NCBI RefSeq assembly: GCF_029837695.1
Contig: NZ_JAOEEA010000008.1
Span: 124,001 to 188,000 of the forward strand
Length of the DNA: 64,000 bases
Reading direction: 5' to 3'
Source of the DNA: Pseudomonas sp. GD04019
GTDB taxonomy: Bacteria; Pseudomonadota; Gammaproteobacteria; Pseudomonadales; Pseudomonadaceae
Below are positions 5,896-16,058 of this stretch, piece after piece. The notes below the pieces were generated by a model. It was given only the letters and a program-made list of their open reading frames with translations. It was not told the origin of the DNA and did not search any database. How positions within the stretch are numbered: the stretch's first letter is position 1; each line of letters starts with the position of its first letter. The translations under genes were made by a program, and so were the position numbers.

Positions 5896-8415
5896 ATGAA
5901 CCGCCTGCCCATCGACGACGTATTGCCCGCGCTGCGCACCGCCTTGGCCGAGCGCCACGAGGCCGTGCTGGAGGCGCCGCCCGGCGCCGGCAAGACCACC
6001 CGCGTGCCGCTGGCCCTACTCGACGAGCCGTGGCTGGCCGGGCAGAGCATCCTTATGCTCGAGCCCCGGCGCCTGGCCGCGCGGGCTGCGGCCGAGCGCC
6101 TGGCCAGCGAGCTGGGCGAGAAGGTCGGCGAGACGGTCGGCTACCGCATCCGCCTGGACAGCAAGGTCGGGCCGCGGACCCGCATCGAGGTGGTCACCGA
6201 GGGCATCCTCGCCCGCCGCCTGCAGGACGATCCGGCGCTGGAAGGCGTCGGCCTGGTGATCTTCGACGAATACCATGAGCGCAGCCTGGATGCCGACCTG
6301 GCCCTAGCGCTGACCCTCAACGGCCGCGAGCTGCTGCGCGACGAGCCACTCAAGGTGCTGCTGATGTCGGCGACCCTGGAGGGCGAGCGATTGTCGGCGC
6401 TGCTCGGTGCTGCGCCGGTAGTCTCAAGCGAGGGGCGCATGCACCCGGTGGAGATGCGCTGGGGCGCGCCCTGGCAACCGGGCGAACGCATCGAGCAGCG
6501 CGTCGCGCAGACCGTGCTGCAGGCGCTGGCCGATGAGAGCGGTAGCTTGCTGGTGTTCCTTCCCGGCCAGGCGGAGATTCGCCGCGTCAACGAGCAGCTG
6601 CAGGAGAGCCTGGGCCAGCGCCCCGAGGTGCTGCTCTGCCCGCTGCACGGCGAGCTGGAGCTGAGCGCCCAGCGCGCCGCCATCGAGCCGGCACCGGCCG
6701 GCAAGCGCAAGGTGGTGCTGGCCACCAATATCGCCGAGACCAGCCTGACCATCGATGGCGTGCGCGTGGTGGTGGATGCCGGCCTGGCGCGGGTGCCGCG
6801 TTTCGACCCGGCCAGCGGCATGACCCGCCTGGACACCCAGCGCATCTCCCGCGCCTCGGCCACCCAGCGCGCCGGCCGTGCCGGGCGCCTGGAGCCGGGG
6901 GTGTGCTATCGGCTGTGGTCGCAGACCCAGCACGAGCAGCTGGCCGCCTATGGCGCGGCGGAAATTCTCCAGGCCGACCTGGCCGGCCTGGCCCTGCAGC
7001 TGGCGCGCTGGGGCGTCGAGCCTGCCGAGCTGGCCTGGCTCGATCTACCGCCGGCCGCTGCCTTCGCCCAGGGCCGCGACCTGCTGCAGCGGCTCGGCGC
7101 GCTGGATGAGCGCGGCGCGCTGACCAGTCATGGCCAGGCCATGGCCGAGCTGCCGGCGCATCCGCGCATTGCCCACCTGTTGCTGCGTGGCCAGGCGCTG
7201 GGCCTCGGTGCGTTGGCGGCGGACCTGGCGGCGCTGCTCGGCGAGCGCGATATCCTGCGTGGCGGTGGCGCCGACTTGCACAGTCGCATGAGCCTGCTGG
7301 CCGGCGAGTCGCGTGCCGCCGGTGGTTCGCGTGGCGGCGTGCAGCGCGCGCGGCAACTGGCCCGGCAGTTCCGCGGCTATCTGCGCGGCAAGGCCGATGA
7401 AGCCGTGGCCGATCCCGAACATCCGCGCTGGCTCGGTGCGCTGCTGGCCTTCGCCTACCCGGACCGGGTCGCTCGCCAGCGCAAGGCCGGTGGCGGCGAC
7501 TACCGCCTGGCCAATGGCCGCGCCGCGCAGTTCGGCGAGCCGGATGCGCTGATGAAGCACGAGTGGCTGGTGATCGCCGATCTCGGCAGCCGCCAGGGGC
7601 AGCGTGAGGAACGCATCTACCTAGCGGCCGATCTCGATCCTTCCCTGTTCGACTCGGTGCTGGCCGAACAGGTGAGCGTGCGCGAGGAACTGGAGTGGGA
7701 CGAGCGCGAGGGCGTGCTGCGCGCCGAGCGCCAGCGCCGGGTCGGCGAGCTGGTGCTCAGCCGGGAGGCACTGACCAGCCTGGACGAGGCCGCACGCAGC
7801 CGCGCGCTGCTCGGCCTGGTGCGGCGCAAGGGCTTGGAGCTGCTGGCGTGGACGCCCGAGCTGCGCCAGTGGCAAGCGCGGGTGGCGCTGCTGCGTCGCC
7901 TCGACCTGGAGCAGAAGGGCGCCAGCGAATGGCCGGACCTGAGCGACGCCGCGTTGCTGGCGACGCTGGAGGACTGGCTGCTGCCGTATCTGGGCAAGGT
8001 AAGCCGGCTCAGCCATTTCGCCAATCTCGACCTGTCGAGCATCCTCCAGGGGTTGCTGCCCTGGCCGTTGCCGCAGCGCCTGGACGAACTGGCGCCGAAG
8101 CACCTCCAAGTGCCGTCCGGTTCGCGCATCGCCATCGATTATTCCGAGAGCCCGCCAGTGCTGGCGGTGCGCCTGCAGGAGCTGTTCGGCCTGGCCACCA
8201 CCCCGCGCATCGCCGGTGGCCGGCAGATCGTCCTGCTGCATCTGCTGTCGCCGGCCCGGCGCCCGGTGCAGGTAACCCAGGACCTGGCCAGCTTCTGGGC
8301 CAACACCTACCTGGAAGTGAAGAAAGACCTGAAGGGCAGGTACCCGAAGCACTACTGGCCGGACGACCCCCTGGTGGCCGAGCCGACGGCGCGGGCCAAG
8401 CCGCGCGGTACCTAG
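5896..8415 (+). CDS. hrpB: ATP-dependent helicase HrpB
   Basis: An 839-residue DEAH-type RNA helicase. Motifs run in order: Walker A PPGAGKTTRVPL (near residue 27), LEPRRLAARAAAERL (Ia), Walker B DEYHERSLDADL (II; the family usually shows DEFHER), LLMSATLEG (III), TNIAETSLTIDGV (V) and QRAGRAGR (VI). A long HrpB-specific C-terminal region ends GRYPKHYWPDDP. Length agrees with E. coli HrpB (~810-820). The in vivo RNA substrate is unsettled; related enzymes act in mRNA processing. The ATG at 5896 aligns with the family N-terminus, although the frame is open further upstream. The gene ends by overlapping the convergent binding-protein gene by 4 nt. Confidence 0.92.
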   Translation: MNRLPIDDVLPALRTALAERHEAVLEAPPGAGKTTRVPLALLDEPWLAGQSILMLEPRRLAARAAAERLASELGEKVGETVGYRIRLDSKVGPRTRIEVVTEGILARRLQDDPALEGVGLVIFDEYHERSLDADLALALTLNGRELLRDEPLKVLLMSATLEGERLSALLGAAPVVSSEGRMHPVEMRWGAPWQPGERIEQRVAQTVLQALADESGSLLVFLPGQAEIRRVNEQLQESLGQRPEVLLCPLHGELELSAQRAAIEPAPAGKRKVVLATNIAETSLTIDGVRVVVDAGLARVPRFDPASGMTRLDTQRISRASATQRAGRAGRLEPGVCYRLWSQTQHEQLAAYGAAEILQADLAGLALQLARWGVEPAELAWLDLPPAAAFAQGRDLLQRLGALDERGALTSHGQAMAELPAHPRIAHLLLRGQALGLGALAADLAALLGERDILRGGGADLHSRMSLLAGESRAAGGSRGGVQRARQLARQFRGYLRGKADEAVADPEHPRWLGALLAFAYPDRVARQRKAGGGDYRLANGRAAQFGEPDALMKHEWLVIADLGSRQGQREERIYLAADLDPSLFDSVLAEQVSVREELEWDEREGVLRAERQRRVGELVLSREALTSLDEAARSRALLGLVRRKGLELLAWTPELRQWQARVALLRRLDLEQKGASEWPDLSDAALLATLEDWLLPYLGKVSRLSHFANLDLSSILQGLLPWPLPQRLDELAPKHLQVPSGSRIAIDYSESPPVLAVRLQELFGLATTPRIAGGRQIVLLHLLSPARRPVQVTQDLASFWANTYLEVKKDLKGRYPKHYWPDDPLVAEPTARAKPRGT

Positions 8416-9149
8416 TCGACCTGCAGTTTCTCGCCAGCCGCCTGCAGCTCCTCGTAGGCACGATCCAGCTGGTCGAGCAGCTGCTGGCCGCCGGCGGCGT
8501 GGCGCGAGGCGATCAGGCGCAGCTGGATGTGCTGCAGCACCGTGTAGGGCAGCGGCGACAGGCCGAGGGCCTTGCGGGTCTGCTCCACCGGCGCCTGGTA
8601 GTCGAGCAGATAGTCGCCGCGCCTGCGCAGCAGCATCTCCAGGGCCGAGGCATGGGTGCTGGTGCGGTGGGTGCTGATGCTCATCGCCGGATCGGCGAGC
8701 AGGTCGTTGACCTGTTTCCAGTAGCTGTAGCCGGTGATGACGATGATGCCCTTGCCGCGCAGCCCCTCGGGAATCTGCGGCGGCGGCGTGTCCTGGCGGT
8801 GGTACAGCGCCAGGCTGAGGTCGCCCATGCTGTGCCGGGCCTCGTAGGTGTGGCCGGCCAGTTCGGTCTTGCCGCCGGCGCCGGCCCACAGCTGCACGCT
8901 GCCATCCTGCAGGCCGGCGTACAGGCGCGCGCCGGGCAGCGAGCGGTATTCGCCGCGGTAGCCGGCATGGCGCAGCAGGCGTTCGGTCAGGGCGAGGATC
9001 GAGCCGCGCGGCTTGCCGCTTTCGTCGGTCCAGGAATAGGGGGGGAATTCGTAAAAACCGACGGTTACCGTCGGATCGGGCGCATTCTGCGCGAGGGCAC
9101 TTGCACAGCAGAGCCATGCCAGCAGGGCAGCAAAGAAGGTTCTGCGCAT
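8412..9149 (-). CDS. Periplasmic substrate-binding protein, SBP family 3-like
   Basis: A 245-residue exported protein. The Sec signal MRRTFFAALLAWLCCASALAQ is cleaved near Ala20/Gln21. A type II periplasmic binding fold follows, with the characteristic start VTVGFYEFPPYSW and the GSILALTERLLRHAG element. No ABC permease or ATPase gene is nearby, so it may be an orphan solute receptor or act in sensing. It is divergent from a second small binding protein and convergent with hrpB. Ligand unknown. Confidence 0.8.
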   Translation of the reverse strand: MRRTFFAALLAWLCCASALAQNAPDPTVTVGFYEFPPYSWTDESGKPRGSILALTERLLRHAGYRGEYRSLPGARLYAGLQDGSVQLWAGAGGKTELAGHTYEARHSMGDLSLALYHRQDTPPPQIPEGLRGKGIIVITGYSYWKQVNDLLADPAMSISTHRTSTHASALEMLLRRRGDYLLDYQAPVEQTRKALGLSPLPYTVLQHIQLRLIASRHAAGGQQLLDQLDRAYEELQAAGEKLQVD

Positions 9150-9342
9150 CGTCTACCGCGCGGCTCGTGGCCGTCTTGTTGTCGTTCTGGTCCCGAATAT
9201 GGCGGCAGCCGCAGGCTTTGTCCAGAGCCTCGCGACAACTGCCTGCGTGGCCCGCGAGGCCACGGCTTGGCTGGCTTACGAGCTATGCTGAGCGAAGCGG
9301 CGCTACGCTGAGTTACCATGCCAGGCAGAAATTGGAGAACAC

Positions 9343-9402
9343 ATGTACCAGCCATTCGCCTTGCAGTTCGAGTGCGCTATCTCGCTCCAGTCGGTGCGCT
9401 GA
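9343..9402 (+). CDS. Candidate 19-codon upstream reading frame
   Basis: ATG preceded by GGAG at a 6-nt distance, encoding MYQPFALQFECAISLQSVR. The stop lies 4 nt before the ATG of the downstream binding-protein gene, so the two would be translationally coupled. It could be a regulatory leader peptide or a gene remnant. Supported only by the ribosome site and spacing. Confidence 0.3.
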   Translation: MYQPFALQFECAISLQSVR

Positions 9403-9406
9403 GATC

Positions 9407-10135
9407 ATGCTGCGCGCGCTCGTCCTGTTGCTGTTCAGCTGCTGCGTCTCGGCGCAACAGGCTCGTGAGCCTTTGCGCGTGGTCACCGACTACTGGCCGC
9501 CGTTCCGCATGCAGGGGGCCGGCGGCCAGCTGGAAGGGCTGGATATCGACCTGCTGGACGAACTGCAGCGACGTACCGGCCTGCGCTTCGAGGTGCGCCT
9601 GCAGCCCTGGGCGCGGGCGCTGGAGGACATGCGTCGCGGCCAGGCCGACCTGATGACCGGCCTGGCGCGCACGCCCGAGCGCGAGCAGTACATCGACTAT
9701 CTGGAACCCACCTACTACGCCTGTGCGCCGCGCCTGTACGGCGCCCCGGAGCGTGCCGCCCTCGGCGACTATGCCCAGCTGGGCGGGATGCGCATCGGCT
9801 ACGTGCTGCAGTCGGCCTACTTCGAACCGTTCGACTCGGATGCGGCGCTGAACAAGATCGGTGTGAAGAACGAGGAGCAGCTGCTGCAGATGCAGCTGCG
9901 TGGGCGAGTCGAACTGATGATCGGCACCGACTGCCAGGTGGATTTCCAGCTGCGCGACCCGATGCTGGCGCGGCAGCTGGTCAAGCTCGCCTATCAGCCG
10001 CCGGCGCAGACTCGGCTGTATCTAGGGCTGTCGCGCACTGGGCATGGCGCCGCGGAGCGCGAGCTGCTGGCCCGCACGCTGCAGCAGCTGCTGCAGGACG
10101 GCTGGATGGAGCGGGCGGCCCGGCGCTATCGCTGA
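9407..10135 (+). CDS. Periplasmic amino-acid-type substrate-binding protein
   Basis: A 242-residue exported protein. The signal MLRALVLLLFSCCVSAQQ is followed by a family 3 (SBP_bac_3) fold: LRVVTDYWPPFRM, LEGLDIDLLDELQRRTG, then QPWARALEDMRRGQADLMTGLARTPER. These are close to the conserved opening and hinge motifs of polar amino-acid receptors. No transporter partner is adjacent. The start is the ATG just before the hydrophobic signal; its own ribosome site is weak, consistent with coupling to the short upstream frame. Ligand unknown. Confidence 0.82.
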   Translation: MLRALVLLLFSCCVSAQQAREPLRVVTDYWPPFRMQGAGGQLEGLDIDLLDELQRRTGLRFEVRLQPWARALEDMRRGQADLMTGLARTPEREQYIDYLEPTYYACAPRLYGAPERAALGDYAQLGGMRIGYVLQSAYFEPFDSDAALNKIGVKNEEQLLQMQLRGRVELMIGTDCQVDFQLRDPMLARQLVKLAYQPPAQTRLYLGLSRTGHGAAERELLARTLQQLLQDGWMERAARRYR

Positions 10136-10157
10136 GCTGCCTGGTTCGCCAGGCCGC

Positions 10158-10592
10158 TCAGTGGCTGTGCGGCTCGACGTACAGCTCGTAGACCATCTCC
10201 ATGTCCCAGTAGGCGGCCTCGATCTTGTGCCCATCCAGGTCGCGGACGAAGCAGCCGTAGTAGGGCTCGCCATAGTGCGGGCGCGGGCCGGGCGGGCCGT
10301 CGGGACTGGCGCCGGCTTCCAGCGCCGCCTCGTAGAAGGCGTGCACCGCCTGCTTGTCCGGCGCGACGAAACCGAAGTGGGTGCCGTTGCCGACATTCGC
10401 CGGCTGGCCATCGATCGGTGTCTGTACCCAGAACTCCGGGTACTCGCGGCCCCAGGCCACGGCGCCGGGGTGTTCGAGGATGCGCTTGCAACCGAGGGCG
10501 TGCAGCACCTTGTCGTAGAAGGCTACGGCCTGGTCGAACTGATTGGTGCCGATGGAGACGTGGGACAGGATGCTGGGATTCTGCTCGGACAT
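10158..10592 (-). CDS. VOC (glyoxalase/bleomycin-resistance fold) protein
   Basis: A 144-residue vicinal-oxygen-chelate protein. The metal-binding positions expected for the fold are recognisable: His in ILSHVSIGTNQFDQAVAFYDKVL at the N-terminus, His in GNGTHFGF in the middle, and the final DLDGHKIEAAYWD motif with its Glu. Such proteins are lactoylglutathione-lyase-like enzymes, dioxygenases or resistance proteins; the specific reaction cannot be told. The start was set at the ATG before EQNPSILSHVSIG, which gives the family length. It is convergent with the binding-protein gene. Confidence 0.82.
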   Translation of the reverse strand: MSEQNPSILSHVSIGTNQFDQAVAFYDKVLHALGCKRILEHPGAVAWGREYPEFWVQTPIDGQPANVGNGTHFGFVAPDKQAVHAFYEAALEAGASPDGPPGPRPHYGEPYYGCFVRDLDGHKIEAAYWDMEMVYELYVEPHSH

Positions 10593-10662
10593 GGGGGGTT
10601 CTTCCCTGGAGGTCGGACGCCCCAAGCCTAGCAGCTGATTCGCGGGTTTTCTGTCGGCCGAG

Positions 10663-11337
10663 TCAGCTACTGTGGCTGTCTTCGGTCGGGCGCTGGCTGC
10701 ACAGCATGTAGCAGCGGAACAGCACCACGCTGGAGAACAGCTGGAGGAAGCCGTTGACCACATCCAGCAGCAGGCTGCCGACCGCGTCCGGCTGCTCGCC
10801 GAGCAGCTGCAGGGTCCAGTCGTCCAGCAACCACAGCGGCACGATCACCAGCAGCACGCAGGCCAGCAGCGACCAGAAGTGGCCGATGCTGAGCAGGAAG
10901 CTCTCGCGCATGGCCTGCAACGGCGACAGCCCGCGCAGCACCAGCAGGTACTCGGCGAACGCCAGCTTGACCATCACCCACAGCGCCAGCGGCAGCAGCA
11001 GCGCGCCACTGAGCATGATCAGCAGGGTGCTCAGCCCGGCCAGCACGGCGAACGCCGGCCACAACGGCACGGCGGCGGCCAGCAGGTTGCGCACCGCCGG
11101 GCGCTGGCCCTGGCTGCGGGCGTCGAGGAAGAGGATCAGCGCGGCGCTGTACAGCGGGTAGAAGAACAGCCCGACCAGCAGCTCGTAGGCCGGCGCATGG
11201 GCGGGGTCGGTAAACCCGGACACCAGCGCGCGCACCAGGCATTCGGCGGCGATCAGCGGCAGGCACAGCGGCGCGATGCTGGCCAGGTGTCGGCTGAAGA
11301 ACTGGAAGGAGTCACGCAGAACGGTAAGCGGGTTCAT
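10663..11337 (-). CDS. YciC-family inner-membrane protein
   Basis: A 224-residue polytopic membrane protein with about five or six hydrophobic helices. The N-terminus NPLTVLRDSFQFFSRHLASI and the later LSPLQAMRESFLLSIGHFWSLL segment match the YciC (UPF0259/DUF975-like) family. No function is established to my knowledge. The gene is monocistronic and divergent from the NYN-domain gene. Confidence 0.7.
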   Translation of the reverse strand: MNPLTVLRDSFQFFSRHLASIAPLCLPLIAAECLVRALVSGFTDPAHAPAYELLVGLFFYPLYSAALILFLDARSQGQRPAVRNLLAAAVPLWPAFAVLAGLSTLLIMLSGALLLPLALWVMVKLAFAEYLLVLRGLSPLQAMRESFLLSIGHFWSLLACVLLVIVPLWLLDDWTLQLLGEQPDAVGSLLLDVVNGFLQLFSSVVLFRCYMLCSQRPTEDSHSS

Positions 11338-11447
11338 CGGCAGGCATCACGGCAGCACTTCATGCAGTCACTTTAGCCGATGGCCGGGGGCGACGAACAT
11401 GCTGGCCAGTAGCGCATAATGCCGCTCCTTTCGTCCGGCCCTGTCTC

Positions 11448-11927
11448 GTGAAAAAAATCGCCCTGTTCGCCGATGTGCAGAACCTCTATTACACCGTGCG
11501 CCAGGCCCATGGTTGCCACTTCCACTACGCCGAACTGTGGCGCCAGGTGGCGGCGCTGGGCGAGATCGTCGAGGCGCGCGCCTATGCCATCGACCGTGGC
11601 GACGCCAAGCAGCGCCAGTTCCAGCAGATCCTGCGCAACCTCGGCTTCGAGGTGCTGCTCAAGCCCTATATCCAGCGCAGCGATGGCTCGGCCAAGGGTG
11701 ACTGGGACGTGGGTATCACCCTGGATGTGATGGAAGCTGCCGAGCGGGTGGACGAGGTGGTGCTGGCGTCCGGCGATGGTGACTTTGACCTGCTGCTGCA
11801 GCGGGTGCGTGAGCGCCGCGGTGTCGCCAGCACCGTGTATGGCGTGGCCGGGCTCACCGCCCATTCGCTTATCCGCGCCGCCGACCGCTTCGTGCCGGTC
11901 GAGGGCTCCCTGCTGTTGAAAAGCTGA
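11448..11927 (+). CDS. NYN domain protein (LabA/DUF88, PIN-like nuclease)
   Basis: A 159-residue single-domain NYN protein from a GTG start. Acidic residues forming the PIN-like active site are visible: Asp9 in IALFADVQNLYY, Asp in KGDWDVGITLDVM, and Asp residues in LASGDGDFDLLL. NYN proteins are predicted or shown RNases. It is 25 nt upstream of a DEDDh exonuclease gene on the same strand, so the two probably form a transcription unit. A CATAAT -10-like hexamer lies near 11415. The RNA target is unknown. Confidence 0.85.
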   Translation: MKKIALFADVQNLYYTVRQAHGCHFHYAELWRQVAALGEIVEARAYAIDRGDAKQRQFQQILRNLGFEVLLKPYIQRSDGSAKGDWDVGITLDVMEAAERVDEVVLASGDGDFDLLLQRVRERRGVASTVYGVAGLTAHSLIRAADRFVPVEGSLLLKS

Positions 11928-11952
11928 ACTGCTGAAGAGCTGAGGAAGACCG

Positions 11953-12558
11953 ATGCCAGAACGCATCGCCGTGATCGACTTCGAAACCACCGGCATGTCG
12001 CCGGCCCAGGGCGCGCGACCGACCGAGATCGGCGTGGCCATGATCGAGGACGGGCGCATTGTCGCCCGCTACCAGAGCCTGATGAATGCCGGTGCCTGGG
12101 TGCCGCCGTTTATCGAACAGCTCACCGGCATCAGCAACGCCATGGTCCGCGGCGCGCCACCGGTAGCCGAGGTGATGGCCGAGGCCGCCGAGTTCATCGG
12201 CGATGCGCCGCTGCTGGCGCACAACGCGGCGTTCGACGCGAAGTTTTGGGATGCCGAGTTGGGCCTGGTGGGGCGCCGCCGCGGTCGCGACTTCGCCTGT
12301 TCGCTGCTGCTGTCGCGGCGCCTGCTGCCGGAGGCGCCGAGCCACAGCCTGGGCAACCTCAACCGCTGGGTCGGCCTGCCCAGCACCGGCCAGGCCCACC
12401 GCGCGCTGGCCGATGCGGAGATGGCGGCCAACCTGACCCTGCACCTGCAGGAGTTGCTGTGGCAGCGCCACGATATCCGCGCCGACCACGGCTATCTATG
12501 CGGCCTGCAGAAGCTCTCGGCGGCCAAGGTGCGTGCGCTGCTGCAGGCGAGTGCGTAG
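11953..12558 (+). CDS. DEDDh 3'-5' exonuclease (DnaQ-like)
   Basis: A 201-residue exonuclease-domain protein. All three Exo motifs are intact: Exo I IDFETTG (Asp, Glu), Exo II LLAHNAAFDAKF (Asp), and Exo III AHRALADAEM (His, Asp). This predicts two-metal 3'-5' exonuclease activity on DNA or RNA. It is shorter than DnaQ epsilon and has no clamp-binding tail I recognise, so it is likely a stand-alone exonuclease. It is the second gene of a pair with the NYN nuclease. Confidence 0.87.
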   Translation: MPERIAVIDFETTGMSPAQGARPTEIGVAMIEDGRIVARYQSLMNAGAWVPPFIEQLTGISNAMVRGAPPVAEVMAEAAEFIGDAPLLAHNAAFDAKFWDAELGLVGRRRGRDFACSLLLSRRLLPEAPSHSLGNLNRWVGLPSTGQAHRALADAEMAANLTLHLQELLWQRHDIRADHGYLCGLQKLSAAKVRALLQASA

Positions 12559-12564
12559 CTGACT

Positions 12565-12660
12565 CCCCTCTCCCTCTGGGAGAGGGGCCGGGGGTGAGGG
12601 AATGCTGCAGGCTGCTCGCCGCTTCCCCTCACCCCAACCCTCTCCCGGAGGGAGAGGGGG
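12565..12660. repeat. CT-rich double-hairpin intergenic repeat, copy 1
   Basis: Two hairpins (CCCCTCTCCC-tct-GGGAGAGGGG at 12565-12587, and a similar one at 12637-12658) are joined by complementary GGGGGTGAGGG / CCCCTCACCCC blocks, so the whole 96 bp can also fold as one long stem. It sits between convergent genes. A related copy is at 22310-22401. Confidence 0.8.
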
Positions 12661-12665
12661 CTACA

Positions 12666-14249
<1,584 letters not shown>

Positions 14250-14297
14250 GGCGGAAAACCTGTCGACTCGGTCGTCGGAGTGTCAAAAAAGGCGGCG

Positions 14298-14303
14298 ATT
14301 ATA
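14298..14303 (-). promoter_or_regulatory. -10 box of prfC promoter
   Basis: Exact TATAAT on the minus strand, 48 nt from the prfC start codon. The -35 region is poor (AAACAG at 17-nt spacing). Confidence 0.5.
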
Positions 14304-14539
14304 CCGGTAAAGGCCTAGGGCTGTTTCCGTTTCGTCGCGGCCGCGCCGGCGCTGGTTTTGTGCAGCATTTCGGACGTTTTGTTAAGGATCGAAAACAGTC
14401 AATCAGGCAGGCGACAACCGGGTGCAAAAGCGCGGCAATTTTCGGTTGATCTGTGGGGCTCATGGTCCTAAAGTTCGCGCCCGAACGCTCATGCTGGAAA
14501 CGATCCATCCGGCTCAAGTACTGACGACGAGAGACTCGG

Positions 14540-14639
14540 AGGCACTTGCAGAACCACCCCGGCGTTGTTGCTCCGCCTGGCCGTAGTCGGTCTACTGCCT
14601 GCGGCGAAGCGCCTAGCCATGATGATTCTGCAAGTGCCT
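14540..14639 (+). promoter_or_regulatory. Structured leader upstream of speC
   Basis: The 530 bp between prfC and speC contain no protein gene. Inside it, AGGCACTTGCAGAA (14540-14553) and its exact complement TTCTGCAAGTGCCT (14626-14639) enclose smaller hairpins GTAG-TCGGT-CTAC and GGCG-AAG-CGCC. This would fold as a closed multi-branch RNA about 140 nt before the speC ATG. Ornithine decarboxylase mRNAs in other bacteria are controlled by leader RNAs, so a polyamine- or ornithine-linked role is plausible but unproven. The strand is assigned from position only. Confidence 0.45.
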
Positions 14640-14779
14640 ACGGGGCCGCTACGGCAACTCGGCGACATGCCTTGGGAAGTAGGCGAACCAAAGTGGGGAA
14701 ACTGATCAGGCGTTCGCGGCTCGAAACACAGAGCCACTCCCTCTTTCAATAACGTGTTTTGCCATTTGGAGTCCCGAGC

Positions 14780-15943
14780 ATGTCGATCAAGGTCGAAGAC
14801 TATTTCGCACCCGAAACTTTCAAGCGCATGAAGGCGTTTGCCGATCAGCAGGAAACCCCCTTCGTGGTGATCGACAAGCAGACCATCGCCAATTCCTACG
14901 ATCAGTTGGTCAACTGCTTCCCCTTCGCCAAGATCTACTACGCGGTGAAGGCCAACCCGGCCATCGAGATCACCGAGCTGCTGCGTGACAAGGGCTCCAA
15001 CTTCGACATCGCCTCGATCTACGAGCTGGACAAGGTCATGAGCGCCGGCGTCGGCCCGGAGCGCATCAGCTACGGCAACACCATCAAGAAAGCCCGCGAC
15101 ATCCGCTACTTCTTCGACAAGGGCGTGCGCCTGTTCGCCACCGACTCGGAAGCCGACCTGCGCAACATCGCCAAGGCCGCGCCAGGGGCCAAGGTCTATG
15201 TGCGCATCCTCACCGAAGGCTCGACCAGCGCCGACTGGCCGCTGAGCCGCAAGTTCGGCTGCAACCCGGACATGGCCCTGGACCTGCTGATCCTGGCCAA
15301 GCAGCTGGGCCTGGTGCCGTACGGCATCTCCTTCCACGTCGGCTCGCAGCAGCGCGACATCGACGTGTGGGACGCCGCCATCGCCAAGGTCAAGGTGATC
15401 TTCGAGCGTCTGAAGGAAGAAGACGGCATCACCCTGCAGATGATCAACATGGGCGGCGGCTTCCCGGCCAACTACATCCAGCGCACCAATGACCTGGAAA
15501 CCTACGCCGAGGAAATCACCCGCTTCCTCAAGGAAGACTTCGGCGACGAGCTGCCGGAAATCATCCTCGAGCCGGGCCGCTCGCTGATCGCCAACGCCGG
15601 CATCCTGGTCAGCGAAGTGGTGCTGATCGCGCGCAAGTCGCGTACCGCCGTGGAGCGCTGGATCTACACCGACGTGGGCAAGTTCAGCGGCCTGATCGAA
15701 ACCATGGACGAGTCGATCAAGTTCCCGATCTGGACCGAGCGCAAGGGCGAGATGGAAGAAGTCATCATCGCCGGCCCGACCTGCGACAGCGCCGACATCA
15801 TGTACGAGAACTACAAGTACGGCCTGCCGCTGAACCTGGCTGCCGAAGACCGCCTGTACTGGTTGTCCACCGGCGCCTACACCACCAGCTACAGCGCGGT
15901 GGAATTCAACGGCTTCCCGCCGCTGAAGGCCTTCTACCTGTAA
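14780..15943 (+). CDS. speC: Ornithine decarboxylase (alanine-racemase fold)
   Basis: A 387-residue group IV decarboxylase converting ornithine to putrescine with pyridoxal phosphate. The PLP lysine is Lys57 in YYAVKANP. HVGSQQRD, GGGFPANY and EPGRSLIANAG are the phosphate- and substrate-binding loops. Cys335 in GPTCDSAD is the catalytic cysteine contributed across the dimer, and the Asp following it favours ornithine. Length and motifs match the Pseudomonas SpeC type rather than the large fold-I E. coli enzyme. The ATG at 14780 has GGAG about 9 nt upstream. It is monocistronic, with a long structured leader and its own terminator. Confidence 0.93.
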   Translation: MSIKVEDYFAPETFKRMKAFADQQETPFVVIDKQTIANSYDQLVNCFPFAKIYYAVKANPAIEITELLRDKGSNFDIASIYELDKVMSAGVGPERISYGNTIKKARDIRYFFDKGVRLFATDSEADLRNIAKAAPGAKVYVRILTEGSTSADWPLSRKFGCNPDMALDLLILAKQLGLVPYGISFHVGSQQRDIDVWDAAIAKVKVIFERLKEEDGITLQMINMGGGFPANYIQRTNDLETYAEEITRFLKEDFGDELPEIILEPGRSLIANAGILVSEVVLIARKSRTAVERWIYTDVGKFSGLIETMDESIKFPIWTERKGEMEEVIIAGPTCDSADIMYENYKYGLPLNLAAEDRLYWLSTGAYTTSYSAVEFNGFPPLKAFYL

Positions 15944-15960
15944 GCCTGTGTGGTAACGCC

Positions 15961-15987
15961 AAGGCCCGCCTCGTGCGGGCCTTTTCG
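15961..15987 (+). terminator. Rho-independent terminator of speC
   Basis: Nine-bp stem AAGGCCCGC / GCGGGCCTT with a five-base loop, followed by TT, 18 nt after the speC stop codon. Confidence 0.85.
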
Positions 15988-16058
15988 TTGCTGGGCTAGG
16001 CTCAGTTGCACGGCCTGGCGATTTACGCGATAACGCGCGACTTCTAGGAGGAGCGCAG

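Noticed and set aside
14250-14779. Possible tRNA or small protein gene in the speC upstream gap
   Set aside because: No cloverleaf with a TTC loop and no frame with a good ribosome site was found; only the inverted-repeat leader is supported.
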